A DNA stretch of 64,000 nucleotides, from the NCBI RefSeq assembly GCF_014050525.1, contig NZ_JACGAG010000008.1, positions 62,001-126,000 of the forward strand. Reading direction: 5' to 3'. Of this stretch, positions 21,475 through 29,747 are shown piece after piece. The position numbers and the translations under genes are program-made. The stretch is from Clostridium sp. cel8 (lineage in GTDB: Bacteria; Bacillota; Clostridia; Clostridiales; Clostridiaceae). The notes below the pieces were generated by a model. It worked only from the letters and a program-made list of their open reading frames with translations. It searched no databases and was not told the origin of the DNA. Every line of letters starts with the position of its first letter. Within the stretch, counting starts at the first letter, position 1.

Positions 21475-22116
21475 CTAACTTTGCCTACCTGTATTATTAA
21501 AATATTCACAATAAGGTGCAACCGGACAATGGTCGCAGTCAGGTTTCCTTGATTTACATATTTTTCTTCCATGCCATATAAGATAATGATGTGCTCTGCT
21601 CCACTTATCCTTTGGTATATTTCTCATAAGATCCTCTTCCACCTTAATAGGAGTATTTCCCTTTCCTATACCAATCCTATTTGATACTCTAAATACATGA
21701 GTGTCAACTGCAATAGCAGGTATTCCAAAGGCATTTGATAAAACCACATCTGCAGTTTTTCTTCCAACTCCTGGCAGCTTTAAAAGATCCTCCATAGTAG
21801 ACGGAACTTCACCATTAAAATCCTCTATAATTGCTCTACTTGTGGCAAGTATATTTTTACTCTTATTCCTATAAAAGCCGCAACTTCTAATTTTATTTGC
21901 AAGTTCTTCTTCTGTAAGTGTTACCATCTTTTCAGGAGTATTAAATTCCTTATATAGCTCAGAAGTAACCTTATTTACTCTAACATCAGTACATTGTGCT
22001 GATAGTATAGTTGAAATTAAGAGCTCATAGGGTGAGTTAAAATTTAGTGCACATTTAGCCTCTGGATATGTTTCATCTAATATTTTAAGTATATCATCAA
22101 CTTTTTTTCTATTCAA
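21475..22116 (-). CDS. nth: Endonuclease III
   Basis: Nth is a DNA glycosylase/AP lyase that removes oxidised pyrimidines. The 213-residue protein has the helix-hairpin-helix LLKLPGVGRKTADVVL with the catalytic Lys, AVDTHVFRVSNRIG with the catalytic Asp, and the 4Fe-4S ligands C-x6-C-x2-C-x5-C at the C-terminus. A TTG at 22116, six bases from AGGAGG, gives the usual N-terminus. The gene overlaps the plsC end by 8 bases (TTGAATAG), which suggests translational coupling. Confidence 0.95.
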   Translation of the reverse strand: MNRKKVDDILKILDETYPEAKCALNFNSPYELLISTILSAQCTDVRVNKVTSELYKEFNTPEKMVTLTEEELANKIRSCGFYRNKSKNILATSRAIIEDFNGEVPSTMEDLLKLPGVGRKTADVVLSNAFGIPAIAVDTHVFRVSNRIGIGKGNTPIKVEEDLMRNIPKDKWSRAHHYLIWHGRKICKSRKPDCDHCPVAPYCEYFNNTGRQS

Positions 22117-22831
22117 TTTTATCCTCCTCATTAAAATTATATACTCCTCTATATTTTTCTGGTAATAACTTTGCTATTTCATACATTAAAAAGTCAACTG
22201 CTCTATTTTCATAATCATGCTTTCCTTCATTCTCATTTTTTTTAGGCATGTTGATTTGTTTCCCTATATTTACTTTTACTTTTGCATAATGAAAGGATTC
22301 TGAAGCCATATCATCATTACTTATTGGCAATAGTTTTTCTGTTCCAGATATTCCTATAGGAACAATTGCTGCTTGTGTCAATCTTTCTATAAGCACAACG
22401 CCTTTCTTTCCCTTATTCATGGTAGATGTCCTGCTTCTTGTACCTTCTGGAAATATAAGTATATTTTTCCCTTCCTTTAAAGCTTTAACTGTATTTGAAA
22501 TAGCAGTTTTATCAGCAGAATTTGGCTTTATATTTATAGTTTTAGTCATACTCATTCCAAGCTTTGTGAGAGAATTATTATTTAATTTTCTACCAGCTAC
22601 AAAAGTCAAATCTTCTTCTTTAAGTATATGACCAAGCACTAAAGCATCGGAATTACTAAGATGATTACATATAAATAATATAGGTCTTTTTACATCCTTT
22701 AAGTTTTCCATACCAACTACTTCTATATCTGCATACTTTTTTAAATATCCATTGAATATTTTTTTGGAAACATATCCTAAAAAGCTTTTTGGAAGATATC
22801 CCATTATCTTTACCACAAATGGAGAAATCAT
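22109..22831 (-). CDS. plsC: 1-acyl-sn-glycerol-3-phosphate acyltransferase (PlsC-like)
   Basis: This 240-residue membrane-associated enzyme adds the second acyl chain to lysophosphatidic acid. It has block 1 NHLSNSD (HX4D), FVAGRKL, block 3 LIFPEGTRSR and block 4 AAIVPIGISGTEKL. A hydrophobic N-terminal stretch fits membrane contact. It sits between queG and nth in the same direction, and the nth ribosome site lies inside its last codons. Confidence 0.9.
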   Translation of the reverse strand: MISPFVVKIMGYLPKSFLGYVSKKIFNGYLKKYADIEVVGMENLKDVKRPILFICNHLSNSDALVLGHILKEEDLTFVAGRKLNNNSLTKLGMSMTKTINIKPNSADKTAISNTVKALKEGKNILIFPEGTRSRTSTMNKGKKGVVLIERLTQAAIVPIGISGTEKLLPISNDDMASESFHYAKVKVNIGKQINMPKKNENEGKHDYENRAVDFLMYEIAKLLPEKYRGVYNFNEEDKIE

Positions 22832-22888
22832 AATAAATCCACCTTTCCTTAATAAACCTTATAAAATAAAATATATTCCATATATAAA

Positions 22889-23857
22889 TTATAGTTTCAA
22901 AATCTGTAAAAGTCTATTATAATAATCTTTCACATAAGGAGACTTTATATCTTTAACTTGTATTTTTTTATTTAATACAAGTGAATTTATTATAGCATTT
23001 CTTATTATAATGTTTTTGCCTCTCCATCCACAAGAGCTTTTCTTGTACTTCTCTTTAAATGTTTTATTATCCATATTTACAATTTCATTAAGGTCTGGTG
23101 AATTCATAAAGTCAAATGGTCTAAGCTTTTCAATATTTGAAAATAATATATCCTTATTATAAGGACAGACATTCTGACACACATCACATCCAAACAATCT
23201 ACCTGCAAATTTCAAAAGCCATTCATCTTCAATATGCTTTTTTTGAGTTATATAGGACATACATATATTAAAATTTTCTTTACTTAAGGATCCTGTAGGA
23301 CATGCTTTTAGACAAATATCACAATCACCACATTTATTTTTACATTCATTGTCAGGCTCAATTTCAAGATCAGTTATTATTTCTCCTAAAAATACATAAG
23401 ATCCATATTTTTCAGTAATAAGAGATGCATTCTTACCTATAAATCCAATTCCAGAAAGCTTTGCTATATACCTTTCAGGTAAGGCATTACTGTCTACAAG
23501 TCCAACTGCTCTGCCACCAAGACTTTTTATAAACAAACATATTTTATTCAAATATTCATGTACTACTTTATGATAATCCTCTCCTCTTGTATACACTGAA
23601 AAATATACATCGTCTACATTTTCTTTTTCAAACAAATAAGGAAAGGCAATTGATATTATTGTCCTTCCCTCTTTCATGTATATATGAGGATCAATCCTCT
23701 TTTTTTCATCTTTTTCTTCAAATTCATTTTTTAATAAATTAACACGTCTATATTTTAAATTATCATATAGTTCATAAAATACTCTACACTTTGTAAATCC
23801 AACAGTATCCAATCCAATTTCATTACAATAGTTTACTATAGTAGTTTTAAGATCCAT
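22889..23857 (-). CDS. queG: Epoxyqueuosine reductase QueG
   Basis: QueG is a cobalamin-dependent enzyme that reduces epoxyqueuosine to queuosine in tRNA. The 322-residue protein has two 4Fe-4S cluster motifs, CGDCDICLKACPTG and GCDVCQNVCPYN, and the family segments ALPERYIAKLSGIGFIGKNA and FLGEIITDLEI. It is on the short side for the family, lacking a longer C-terminal extension. It lies 25 bases after cysE, so it may share the cysteine-controlled transcript. Confidence 0.92.
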   Translation of the reverse strand: MDLKTTIVNYCNEIGLDTVGFTKCRVFYELYDNLKYRRVNLLKNEFEEKDEKKRIDPHIYMKEGRTIISIAFPYLFEKENVDDVYFSVYTRGEDYHKVVHEYLNKICLFIKSLGGRAVGLVDSNALPERYIAKLSGIGFIGKNASLITEKYGSYVFLGEIITDLEIEPDNECKNKCGDCDICLKACPTGSLSKENFNICMSYITQKKHIEDEWLLKFAGRLFGCDVCQNVCPYNKDILFSNIEKLRPFDFMNSPDLNEIVNMDNKTFKEKYKKSSCGWRGKNIIIRNAIINSLVLNKKIQVKDIKSPYVKDYYNRLLQILKL

Positions 23858-23882
23858 AATTTCACCTGCTTAAATAAAAAGA

Positions 23883-24473
23883 TTATATAACCATTTCATT
23901 ATATATCTTTTTTTTCCTTCCTGCATAGTCGCTTATCTCTATAACTTGGCACTTTTTTTTGCGCACTATTTTAGCTGGTATTCCAACTGCTGTACAATCA
24001 GAAGGTATATCTTTTAGTACAACTGCATTTGCTCCTATTTTCACTCTATCTCCTATAACTATAGGGCCAAGTAATTTTGCCCCACTTCCAACAAATACAT
24101 TATTACCTAGAGTAGGATGCCTTTTTCCTGTTTCTTTACCTGTTCCTCCAAGAGTTACTCCATGATATAAAGTTACATTATCCCCAATTTCGGCAGTTTC
24201 TCCTATAACAACGCCCATTCCATGATCTATAAATAGTCCTTTGCCTATTTTAGCTCCAGGATGTATTTCTATTCCAGTAAGAAATCTTGAAACTTGAGAT
24301 ATTAATCTTGCTATAAAAAACATTCTCTTTTTATAGAAAAAGTGTGCTATTCTATAGTGTATTAGTGCATGTATAAAAGGATACAATAAAAATACTTCCA
24401 ATGAGTTTCTAGCTGCTGGATCATTTTTCATAGCATTTTTTATATCATAATTTAAAAGTTTAAATGCATTCAT
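23883..24473 (-). CDS. cysE: Serine O-acetyltransferase
   Basis: CysE makes O-acetylserine from serine and acetyl-CoA, the substrate of CysK. The 196-residue protein has an N-terminal helical part and a C-terminal left-handed beta-helix of hexapeptide repeats, with [32 protein letters not shown] and [20 protein letters not shown]. It is the short bacterial form. ATG 24473 lies 11 bases from GGAGG; the upstream ATG at 24509 precedes that site and is less likely. It follows cysK and a strong hairpin. Confidence 0.94.
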   Translation of the reverse strand: MNAFKLLNYDIKNAMKNDPAARNSLEVFLLYPFIHALIHYRIAHFFYKKRMFFIARLISQVSRFLTGIEIHPGAKIGKGLFIDHGMGVVIGETAEIGDNVTLYHGVTLGGTGKETGKRHPTLGNNVFVGSGAKLLGPIVIGDRVKIGANAVVLKDIPSDCTAVGIPAKIVRKKKCQVIEISDYAGRKKKIYNEMVI

Positions 24474-24518
24474 AATTAATTTTACCTCCAATTTACTATT
24501 AAAATTCAAATAATTATT

Positions 24519-24559
24519 ATCTAGAACCTAGATAATATGTACTTATCCGGGTTCTAGAT
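24519..24559. repeat. Near-perfect inverted repeat between cysK and cysE
   Basis: ATCTAGAACC and GGTTCTAGAT form a perfect 10-bp outer stem. After a 2x2 internal loop GATAA and TTATC add 5 bp around a 7-base loop. No U-tract follows on the minus strand, so it is more likely an RNA-processing or stabilising stem in the cysK-cysE mRNA than a terminator. Confidence 0.7.
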
Positions 24560-24626
24560 AGTATTAATATATCTCAGCATCACAACCCAGAGGATAAATC
24601 CATGAAAATATAAGAAATTTAAATCT

Positions 24627-25538
24627 CTAGTCGTACAATCCCATAGATAGATATTTTTCTCCTCCATCAGGCGCTACAGTAACTACAGATTTTCCGCTTC
24701 CTATCTCTTTAGCTAGCTGAAGTGCAGCATACACATTTGCTCCTGAAGATATTCCAATTAGCACGCCTTCTTCTCTTGCTACAAGCCTTGCATACTTAAA
24801 AGCATCTTCATCAGTTACAGTTATTATTTTATCTACTACTTCCTTTTTATATATATCTGGTACAAATCCTGCTCCAATTCCCTGAATTTTATGTGCTCCA
24901 GTCTGTCCTCCAGAGAGTACAGGTGAATTTGCAGGTTCTACAGCAACTACTTCTATATTTTTATTATGATTCTTTAAATTTTCACCAACTCCAATTAAAG
25001 TTCCACCAGTACCAACGCCTGCAACAAATGCACCTATATTGTCTAAATCTTCTAAAATTTCCTCAGCTGTTGTTTCATAATGTTTTTGTGGATTAGCCTC
25101 GTTTATAAACTGCTGAGGTATATAAAATCCCTCTTTATCTTTAGCAATTTCATAAGCTTTTTCTATTGCTCCTTTCATTCCTTTAGATCCATCAGTTAAA
25201 ATAAGTTCTGCTCCATAAGCTTTTATAGTACTTCTTCTTTCAGCACTCATTGTTTCAGGCATTACTATTATAACTTTATATCCCTTTAATTTTCCTATCA
25301 TAGAAAGGGCTATCCCCATATTACCACTTGTAGGTTCAACTATTGTATCACCTTTTTTCAAAAGTCCTTTTTTTTCAGCTTTTTCAATCATTCCAAGTGC
25401 TGCTCTATCTTTTATGCTTCCACCTGGATTATATTTTTCAAGCTTCAAATAAACATCTGCTGCTCCTTCTATTTTTAAATTATTTAACTTCAAAAGCGGT
25501 GTATTACCAATTAAGTCTATAGCGTTGTTGAATATCAT
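24627..25538 (-). CDS. cysK: Cysteine synthase (O-acetylserine sulfhydrylase)
   Basis: CysK is a PLP enzyme that makes cysteine from O-acetylserine and sulfide. The 303-residue protein has LEKYNPGGSIKDRAALGMI (PLP Lys), EPTSGNMGIALS (substrate loop), GVGTGGTLIGVGENL (PLP phosphate) and GISSGANVYAAL. The ribosome site is AGGAGGGTTTAAA. It is the first gene after a T-box leader whose features point to tRNA-Cys, so expression should rise when charged tRNA-Cys falls. Confidence 0.96.
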   Translation of the reverse strand: MIFNNAIDLIGNTPLLKLNNLKIEGAADVYLKLEKYNPGGSIKDRAALGMIEKAEKKGLLKKGDTIVEPTSGNMGIALSMIGKLKGYKVIIVMPETMSAERRSTIKAYGAELILTDGSKGMKGAIEKAYEIAKDKEGFYIPQQFINEANPQKHYETTAEEILEDLDNIGAFVAGVGTGGTLIGVGENLKNHNKNIEVVAVEPANSPVLSGGQTGAHKIQGIGAGFVPDIYKKEVVDKIITVTDEDAFKYARLVAREEGVLIGISSGANVYAALQLAKEIGSGKSVVTVAPDGGEKYLSMGLYD

Positions 25539-25590
25539 TTTAAACCCTCCTAAAAAATTAATATTTTAAAAAATAGTATATTTAGTATAA

Positions 25591-25886
25591 AAAGCTTCGT
25601 CCCTATAATATTTATTTAACATTATAGAGACGAAGCTTAAACTCCGCGGTTCCACTCCAATTAGACAATAGTCTCACCTCATTCAGTACATAATTATACC
25701 TAATCACTATAACGGGTGAAACCGATGCAGCCTACTATAATTTCGGTACATGACTCAAAAGGGCACTTCATTTAAAGTAAATTTAGAAATCTCTCAGCAA
25801 ATGATTTCCTCTCTTAAAATTTACATTTAAACTACTTTCCTTTTTCAAAGTCTTTATTTATTTCCGAGTATTATACTATGATTTAT
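25591..25886 (-). promoter_or_regulatory. T-box leader upstream of cysK, probably tRNA-Cys responsive
   Basis: The minus strand has the T-box core GAGTGGAACCGCGG (25660-25643), then a terminator (25638-25591: AAGCTTCGTC pairs with GACGAAGCTT, then T-rich sequence). The distal stem I region GCTGAGAGA is present. The residue after TGG in the T-box is A, which would pair with a U discriminator; tRNA-Cys has U73. A TGC (Cys) lies at the expected specifier position in GAAGTGCCC. Confidence 0.88.
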
Positions 25887-25893
25887 ACTATAT

Positions 25894-25921
25894 ATTATAC
25901 ATTCACATACAATTTTGTCAA
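25894..25921 (-). promoter_or_regulatory. Promoter of the T-box-cysK-cysE transcript
   Basis: On the minus strand TTGACA (25921-25916) and TATAAT (25899-25894) are both perfect and 16 bases apart. The T-box leader begins just downstream. Confidence 0.8.
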
Positions 25922-25978
25922 TGATTTTTGAGATTTTTTTATATTATTTTCATAGAATATAATTCTTTTATGTTAGTA

Positions 25979-26674
25979 CTACCTACAAAACCTATGTTTC
26001 CCTATAACTTTAATAAGTGGCCTAGACCATATCCATGAACTTGTAGCTGTGCTTGGGTTAAAATAATAAATAGCTCCACCAGATGGATCCCATCCATTTA
26101 ATGCATCTCTTGCAGCTTCTATGGAAGTCTGCCTCAAATCTGCATGTATTTGACCATCTACTATTGCAGTAAAGGCTCCTGGCTGATAAATAACACCTGC
26201 CACAGTTGATGGAAACCTTGGATCTTTAGTCCTATTTAAAACAACTGATCCAACTGCCACCTGTCCCTCATAAGGTTCTCCTCTTGCTTCCCCGTTTATG
26301 AGTCTAGCAAGAAGTAACTCATCTTGACTGTTAGTTGATGAATTTTGCGAAGAATTACTACTTAAAGTAAGTCCCTTCAAAGTAGCATCCCCTGCTATAC
26401 CATCAACTTTTAATCCATTTTTAGATTGAAAGTACTTTACAGCAGTATAAGTTTGATATCCATATATACCATCTACTTTACCATTGTAATATCCCCATTC
26501 CTTTAATTTACTCTGTATATTGGATACCATATCTCCTTTTGATCCATAATAATAGGCTACAGCATTTACAGCATTATTATAGGGAAGTATAAAAAGTGAA
26601 TTTCCCATATATGTTATTATAATTGCAAGAAATAGTACTATTTCTCTTTTTAATTTCAGTACTTTTTTTACCAT
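25979..26674 (-). CDS. sleB: Spore cortex-lytic enzyme SleB
   Basis: SleB is a lytic transglycosylase stored in spores that degrades cortex muramic-lactam peptidoglycan at germination. The 231-residue protein has a signal or membrane segment (about 12-35), a PG_binding_1 domain (about 45-105, with VSNIQSKLKEWGYYNGKVDGIYG) and a Hydrolase_2 domain (about 125-230) with LLARLINGEARGEPYEGQ (catalytic Glu) and the SRPLIKVIGKHRFC end. The ATG at 26674 follows GAGGTG. It shows that the organism sporulates. YpeB is not adjacent. Confidence 0.9.
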   Translation of the reverse strand: MVKKVLKLKREIVLFLAIIITYMGNSLFILPYNNAVNAVAYYYGSKGDMVSNIQSKLKEWGYYNGKVDGIYGYQTYTAVKYFQSKNGLKVDGIAGDATLKGLTLSSNSSQNSSTNSQDELLLARLINGEARGEPYEGQVAVGSVVLNRTKDPRFPSTVAGVIYQPGAFTAIVDGQIHADLRQTSIEAARDALNGWDPSGGAIYYFNPSTATSSWIWSRPLIKVIGKHRFCR

Positions 26675-26761
26675 AAAAATGTGCACCTCACATTCAACAT
26701 AAATGAAACTAATTTTACACTTATTATAAATATATGTTGTGCATAAGGCATAAAAAAATAC

Positions 26762-26800
26762 ATAAAAAAGACCATTTTCAAATTATTTTGAAATGGTCAT
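26762..26800 (-). terminator. Terminator after the NRAMP-related gene
   Basis: On the minus strand GACCATTTCAAA pairs with TTTGAAAATGGTC (one bulge), followed by TTTTTT. The stop codon of the transporter gene lies in the stem. Confidence 0.75.
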
Positions 26801-28017
26801 GTAAATATCTTTAAGAAGCCAGCATCAATTAAAGCTACTGAAGTCAAAAAAACAAAAATCCATACAATAAAGTTTTGAATACTCCTGTTTACTTTACTTC
26901 CCATAACTTCAGGATCACTTGCAATTTTAATAATAAAGATAAATATTACAGAGGATAACACTCCTGATACAGTTTCTGTAATCAATATTGTATTTAAAAA
27001 GTTTCCTCCTGGTATTAGCACAATAATTGCACTTACCAATATGATAAATATAAATATTCCAAAAAATACAGGTGCATCTTTTATCTTGTTTTCCTCTCCA
27101 CTTTCAAATCCAAAAGCCTCACATATTGAAAGAGCAGTACATAAAGGTATTATAAAACAACCAAGAATTGACACAGAAAACATTACAATTCCAAATATAA
27201 TATAGTATTTATCAAATAATGGTGAAAATACACTTGACAAATTGTAAACAGTAGTTACTCCTATATTTTTCTTTCCAAGCACTTCAAATGCACACACTAC
27301 TATAAAAAAATCTATGATTAGAGCAATTATGCTTCCCATATAAACTGCTATTTTTTCATATCCATAGTCTTTTAATGGTATTGATCTGTTTAAAAATGAA
27401 TATTGCATATAAAACTGCATATATGGTGTTATAACTGCACCAATCACGGCAAGCATCATAATAAAATACATACTACTAAATTGTATTTTGGGTACTAATG
27501 CCTCTATGGCTATGTAGCTAAAATTAGGCTTTAATACAATGATTAAAGCTACATAGGACAAAATGCATATCTGAACAGCAAGAAGAATTTTTCCAAGTAT
27601 ACCATAGTTGTTTTTCACAAGCATAATCCAAATTAAAAATACAATAAGTGGTATACCAATATACTTGCTTATACCAAATATTTCTAAGGACTGGGCAATA
27701 CCAGAAAAATTTGCTACAGCTGAACACATACTAGATATAAATAGTATATTCATTACAAAGAAAGTCCATTTTACACCAAATTTTTCTCTAATAAGATCAG
27801 ACAATCCTTTTCCTGTTACTACTGCCATCCTGGATATCATTTCTTGAACAATTGCCAAAACTATAGCCATAACAAATAGTTCCCATATTGTGGAATAACC
27901 ATACGTTGCTCCTAACATTGAAAAAATAGTCACAGCACCTACGTCATTTAAGATTGCAGCTACTGTAATACTTAATCCAATTATACTAAATGCAAGGAGT
28001 GCTCCTTTATTCTTCAT
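26797..28017 (-). CDS. NRAMP-related transporter, probably for Mg2+ (NMgt/NRMT type)
   Basis: The 406-residue, roughly 11-helix protein is a distant NRAMP/SLC11 member. The helix 1 metal motif DPGN reads D25-V-G-A here, and the helix 6 MPH reads T197-P-Y. The Met that favours transition metals is thus lost, as reported for NRAMP-related Mg2+ transporters first studied in Clostridium acetobutylicum. The M-box riboswitch at the head of the operon supports Mg2+ import. It follows the MgtE-N/CBS gene by 16 bases. The substrate is inferred from motif and context, not proven. Confidence 0.82.
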   Translation of the reverse strand: MKNKGALLAFSIIGLSITVAAILNDVGAVTIFSMLGATYGYSTIWELFVMAIVLAIVQEMISRMAVVTGKGLSDLIREKFGVKWTFFVMNILFISSMCSAVANFSGIAQSLEIFGISKYIGIPLIVFLIWIMLVKNNYGILGKILLAVQICILSYVALIIVLKPNFSYIAIEALVPKIQFSSMYFIMMLAVIGAVITPYMQFYMQYSFLNRSIPLKDYGYEKIAVYMGSIIALIIDFFIVVCAFEVLGKKNIGVTTVYNLSSVFSPLFDKYYIIFGIVMFSVSILGCFIIPLCTALSICEAFGFESGEENKIKDAPVFFGIFIFIILVSAIIVLIPGGNFLNTILITETVSGVLSSVIFIFIIKIASDPEVMGSKVNRSIQNFIVWIFVFLTSVALIDAGFLKIFT

Positions 28018-28033
28018 TACTGTATTAACTCCT

Positions 28034-29296
28034 TTATACTACCTTTTTAAGTTTCTTCCTCCAATTTGGTATAAGTATCTTTTCAACTAAATCATTCATT
28101 ATTACTATACCACATAGCTTTTCTTCATCATCTACTACTGGAATTGACAGTAGATTATATTTTGTACATATCTCTATAGCTTCTTCTATATTTTTATTGT
28201 GATTTATTTTTTCTATACTTGATGACATTATATCCTTAAGTTTGCTATTTGAATTCGACAATATCAAATTTTTTAAAGATACAACCCCTTCAATTTTACC
28301 CATAGAGTCAGTTACATAAATATAGTGACATACTTCATCATCAGGATTTGCCTGCTTTAGTATGTCTATAGTTTGACCAACAGTTATATTTATATTAAAA
28401 GATATAAAGTCTGTATTCATTATACTTCCTACAGTTTCCTCTTTATAATCCATAAGAGATCTTACCTCATCTGCATCTCCTTTATCCATATTAAGAAGTA
28501 TATTCCAAGCAGTTTCATTATCTACTTCGTCTAACATATCTGCAATTTCATCATTAGGCATATTTTTAAGAACTTCACTTTTCTTGTCTTGACTCAAATT
28601 CTCCAAAATATCCACTTGCATATCAGATTCTATCTCTTCTAGAGTATCTGCTGCAAGATCTTTATCTAAATTCTCAAAAACTCTCTTTCTATAATTAACA
28701 TCCATATCTTCCACTATATCTGCTAAATCTGCAGGATGAAGTTTAGAAAGTTTTTTATATGGAACTGAAAGCTTCAAATTTTTACTAACCATCTCTAAAG
28801 ATTCTACACTATCCCATACTATAAGACTATCTTCTAGTTTTTTATTAAACTTCTCACTTAACTTTTTTATTAACTTTTCTATTCCCAATCTTCTAGCAAT
28901 GGCAAGTACGCCTACATCAACAGCTACGACTCTATATTCTCCTGCCATTTCTGTAATTCTAAGATCATTCACTCTTACAAGCTTTTTGCCATTTATATCT
29001 ACTATTTGCCTGTCTAATAGATGTTTTGAAAGTAAATAGGAATACTTTTGGAGCATAATATCCCTTAAACCTTCACCTTTAATTATGATCTTATCGCCAT
29101 CTTCATAAAAGTTTATATTTTTAAATTCACAATTAGATATTTCTGAACCATTTTTTATCTGATATGCTATTGCTCTTGGCATTCCAAGATCAGTTGAAAC
29201 ATAAATGTCCCATAATTTACCTACAAATTCATTTAATTCATTATAGACTTTTTTATGAAGCACTTTGCTAAGGAAGAAACTGGATAACTTTTTCAT
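28034..29296 (-). CDS. Membrane-less MgtE-N / CBS domain protein (Mg2+ sensor-like)
   Basis: The 420-residue protein has an N-terminal PRC-barrel-like part (about 1-180), a MgtE intracellular N domain of helical repeats (about 190-290: LSKLHPADLADIVEDM, DEIADMLDEVDNETAWNIL) and a CBS pair (about 295-410: VGSIMNTDFISF, LLSIPVVDDEEKLCGIVIM). The MgtE channel domain is absent. It probably senses cytosolic Mg2+ and gates or regulates the adjacent NRAMP-type transporter. The ATG at 29296 follows AGGGGGAAT; the longer frame to 29356 lacks a ribosome site. Confidence 0.85.
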   Translation of the reverse strand: MKKLSSFFLSKVLHKKVYNELNEFVGKLWDIYVSTDLGMPRAIAYQIKNGSEISNCEFKNINFYEDGDKIIIKGEGLRDIMLQKYSYLLSKHLLDRQIVDINGKKLVRVNDLRITEMAGEYRVVAVDVGVLAIARRLGIEKLIKKLSEKFNKKLEDSLIVWDSVESLEMVSKNLKLSVPYKKLSKLHPADLADIVEDMDVNYRKRVFENLDKDLAADTLEEIESDMQVDILENLSQDKKSEVLKNMPNDEIADMLDEVDNETAWNILLNMDKGDADEVRSLMDYKEETVGSIMNTDFISFNINITVGQTIDILKQANPDDEVCHYIYVTDSMGKIEGVVSLKNLILSNSNSKLKDIMSSSIEKINHNKNIEEAIEICTKYNLLSIPVVDDEEKLCGIVIMNDLVEKILIPNWRKKLKKVV

Positions 29297-29487
29297 AAAT
29301 ATTCCCCCTTCTTTAGATATACAGAGAAATATAATGAAAAATTTATAGAATTGCAAAATTGAAATGAATTTAAAATATTTTTCTGTATATCAAATATTCT
29401 ATTTTTTGTTTTAAACTGCACCGACCTCCATAAGGGCCAATATCCATTTAATATACACCACCTGAAAAAATATTTTTAAATAGTCAA

Positions 29488-29671
29488 AATAAAAAGAGCC
29501 ACGCTAGGCCCCTTATAAAAACTTGTACGAGTTTTAGCACTATATAACTTTGGAATACATCCAGCTGCATTAAGTAAAACCTTGATTCGGTAGTACCTGT
29601 TCAACCCAAATGGCATCTCTCGATGTTTACGGGCAGCAGCGTATATTTATATAGGAGCCTCACCTAACATA
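29488..29671 (-). promoter_or_regulatory. M-box (ykoK) magnesium riboswitch with terminator
   Basis: The minus strand reads TTAGGTGAGGCTCCTATAT, ACGCTGCTGCCCGTAAACAT, CGAGAGATGCC, GGGTTGAACAGGTACTACCG and AATGCAGCTGG in order, matching the conserved M-box core. An expression-platform terminator at about 29513-29488 (GGGGCC / GGCTCT, then TTTTTATTTT) precedes the first gene. High Mg2+ should promote termination. Confidence 0.92.
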
Positions 29672-29688
29672 TTAACTATACTATATTA

Positions 29689-29716
29689 ATTATATTACAA
29701 ACTCATCAAAATACAA
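29689..29716 (-). promoter_or_regulatory. Promoter of the M-box operon
   Basis: On the minus strand TTGTAT (29716-29711) and TATAAT (29694-29689) are 16 bases apart, about 18 bp before the M-box begins. Confidence 0.6.
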
Positions 29717-29747
29717 CCCTAAACTATAATTTTCTCCTGCATTGTAT

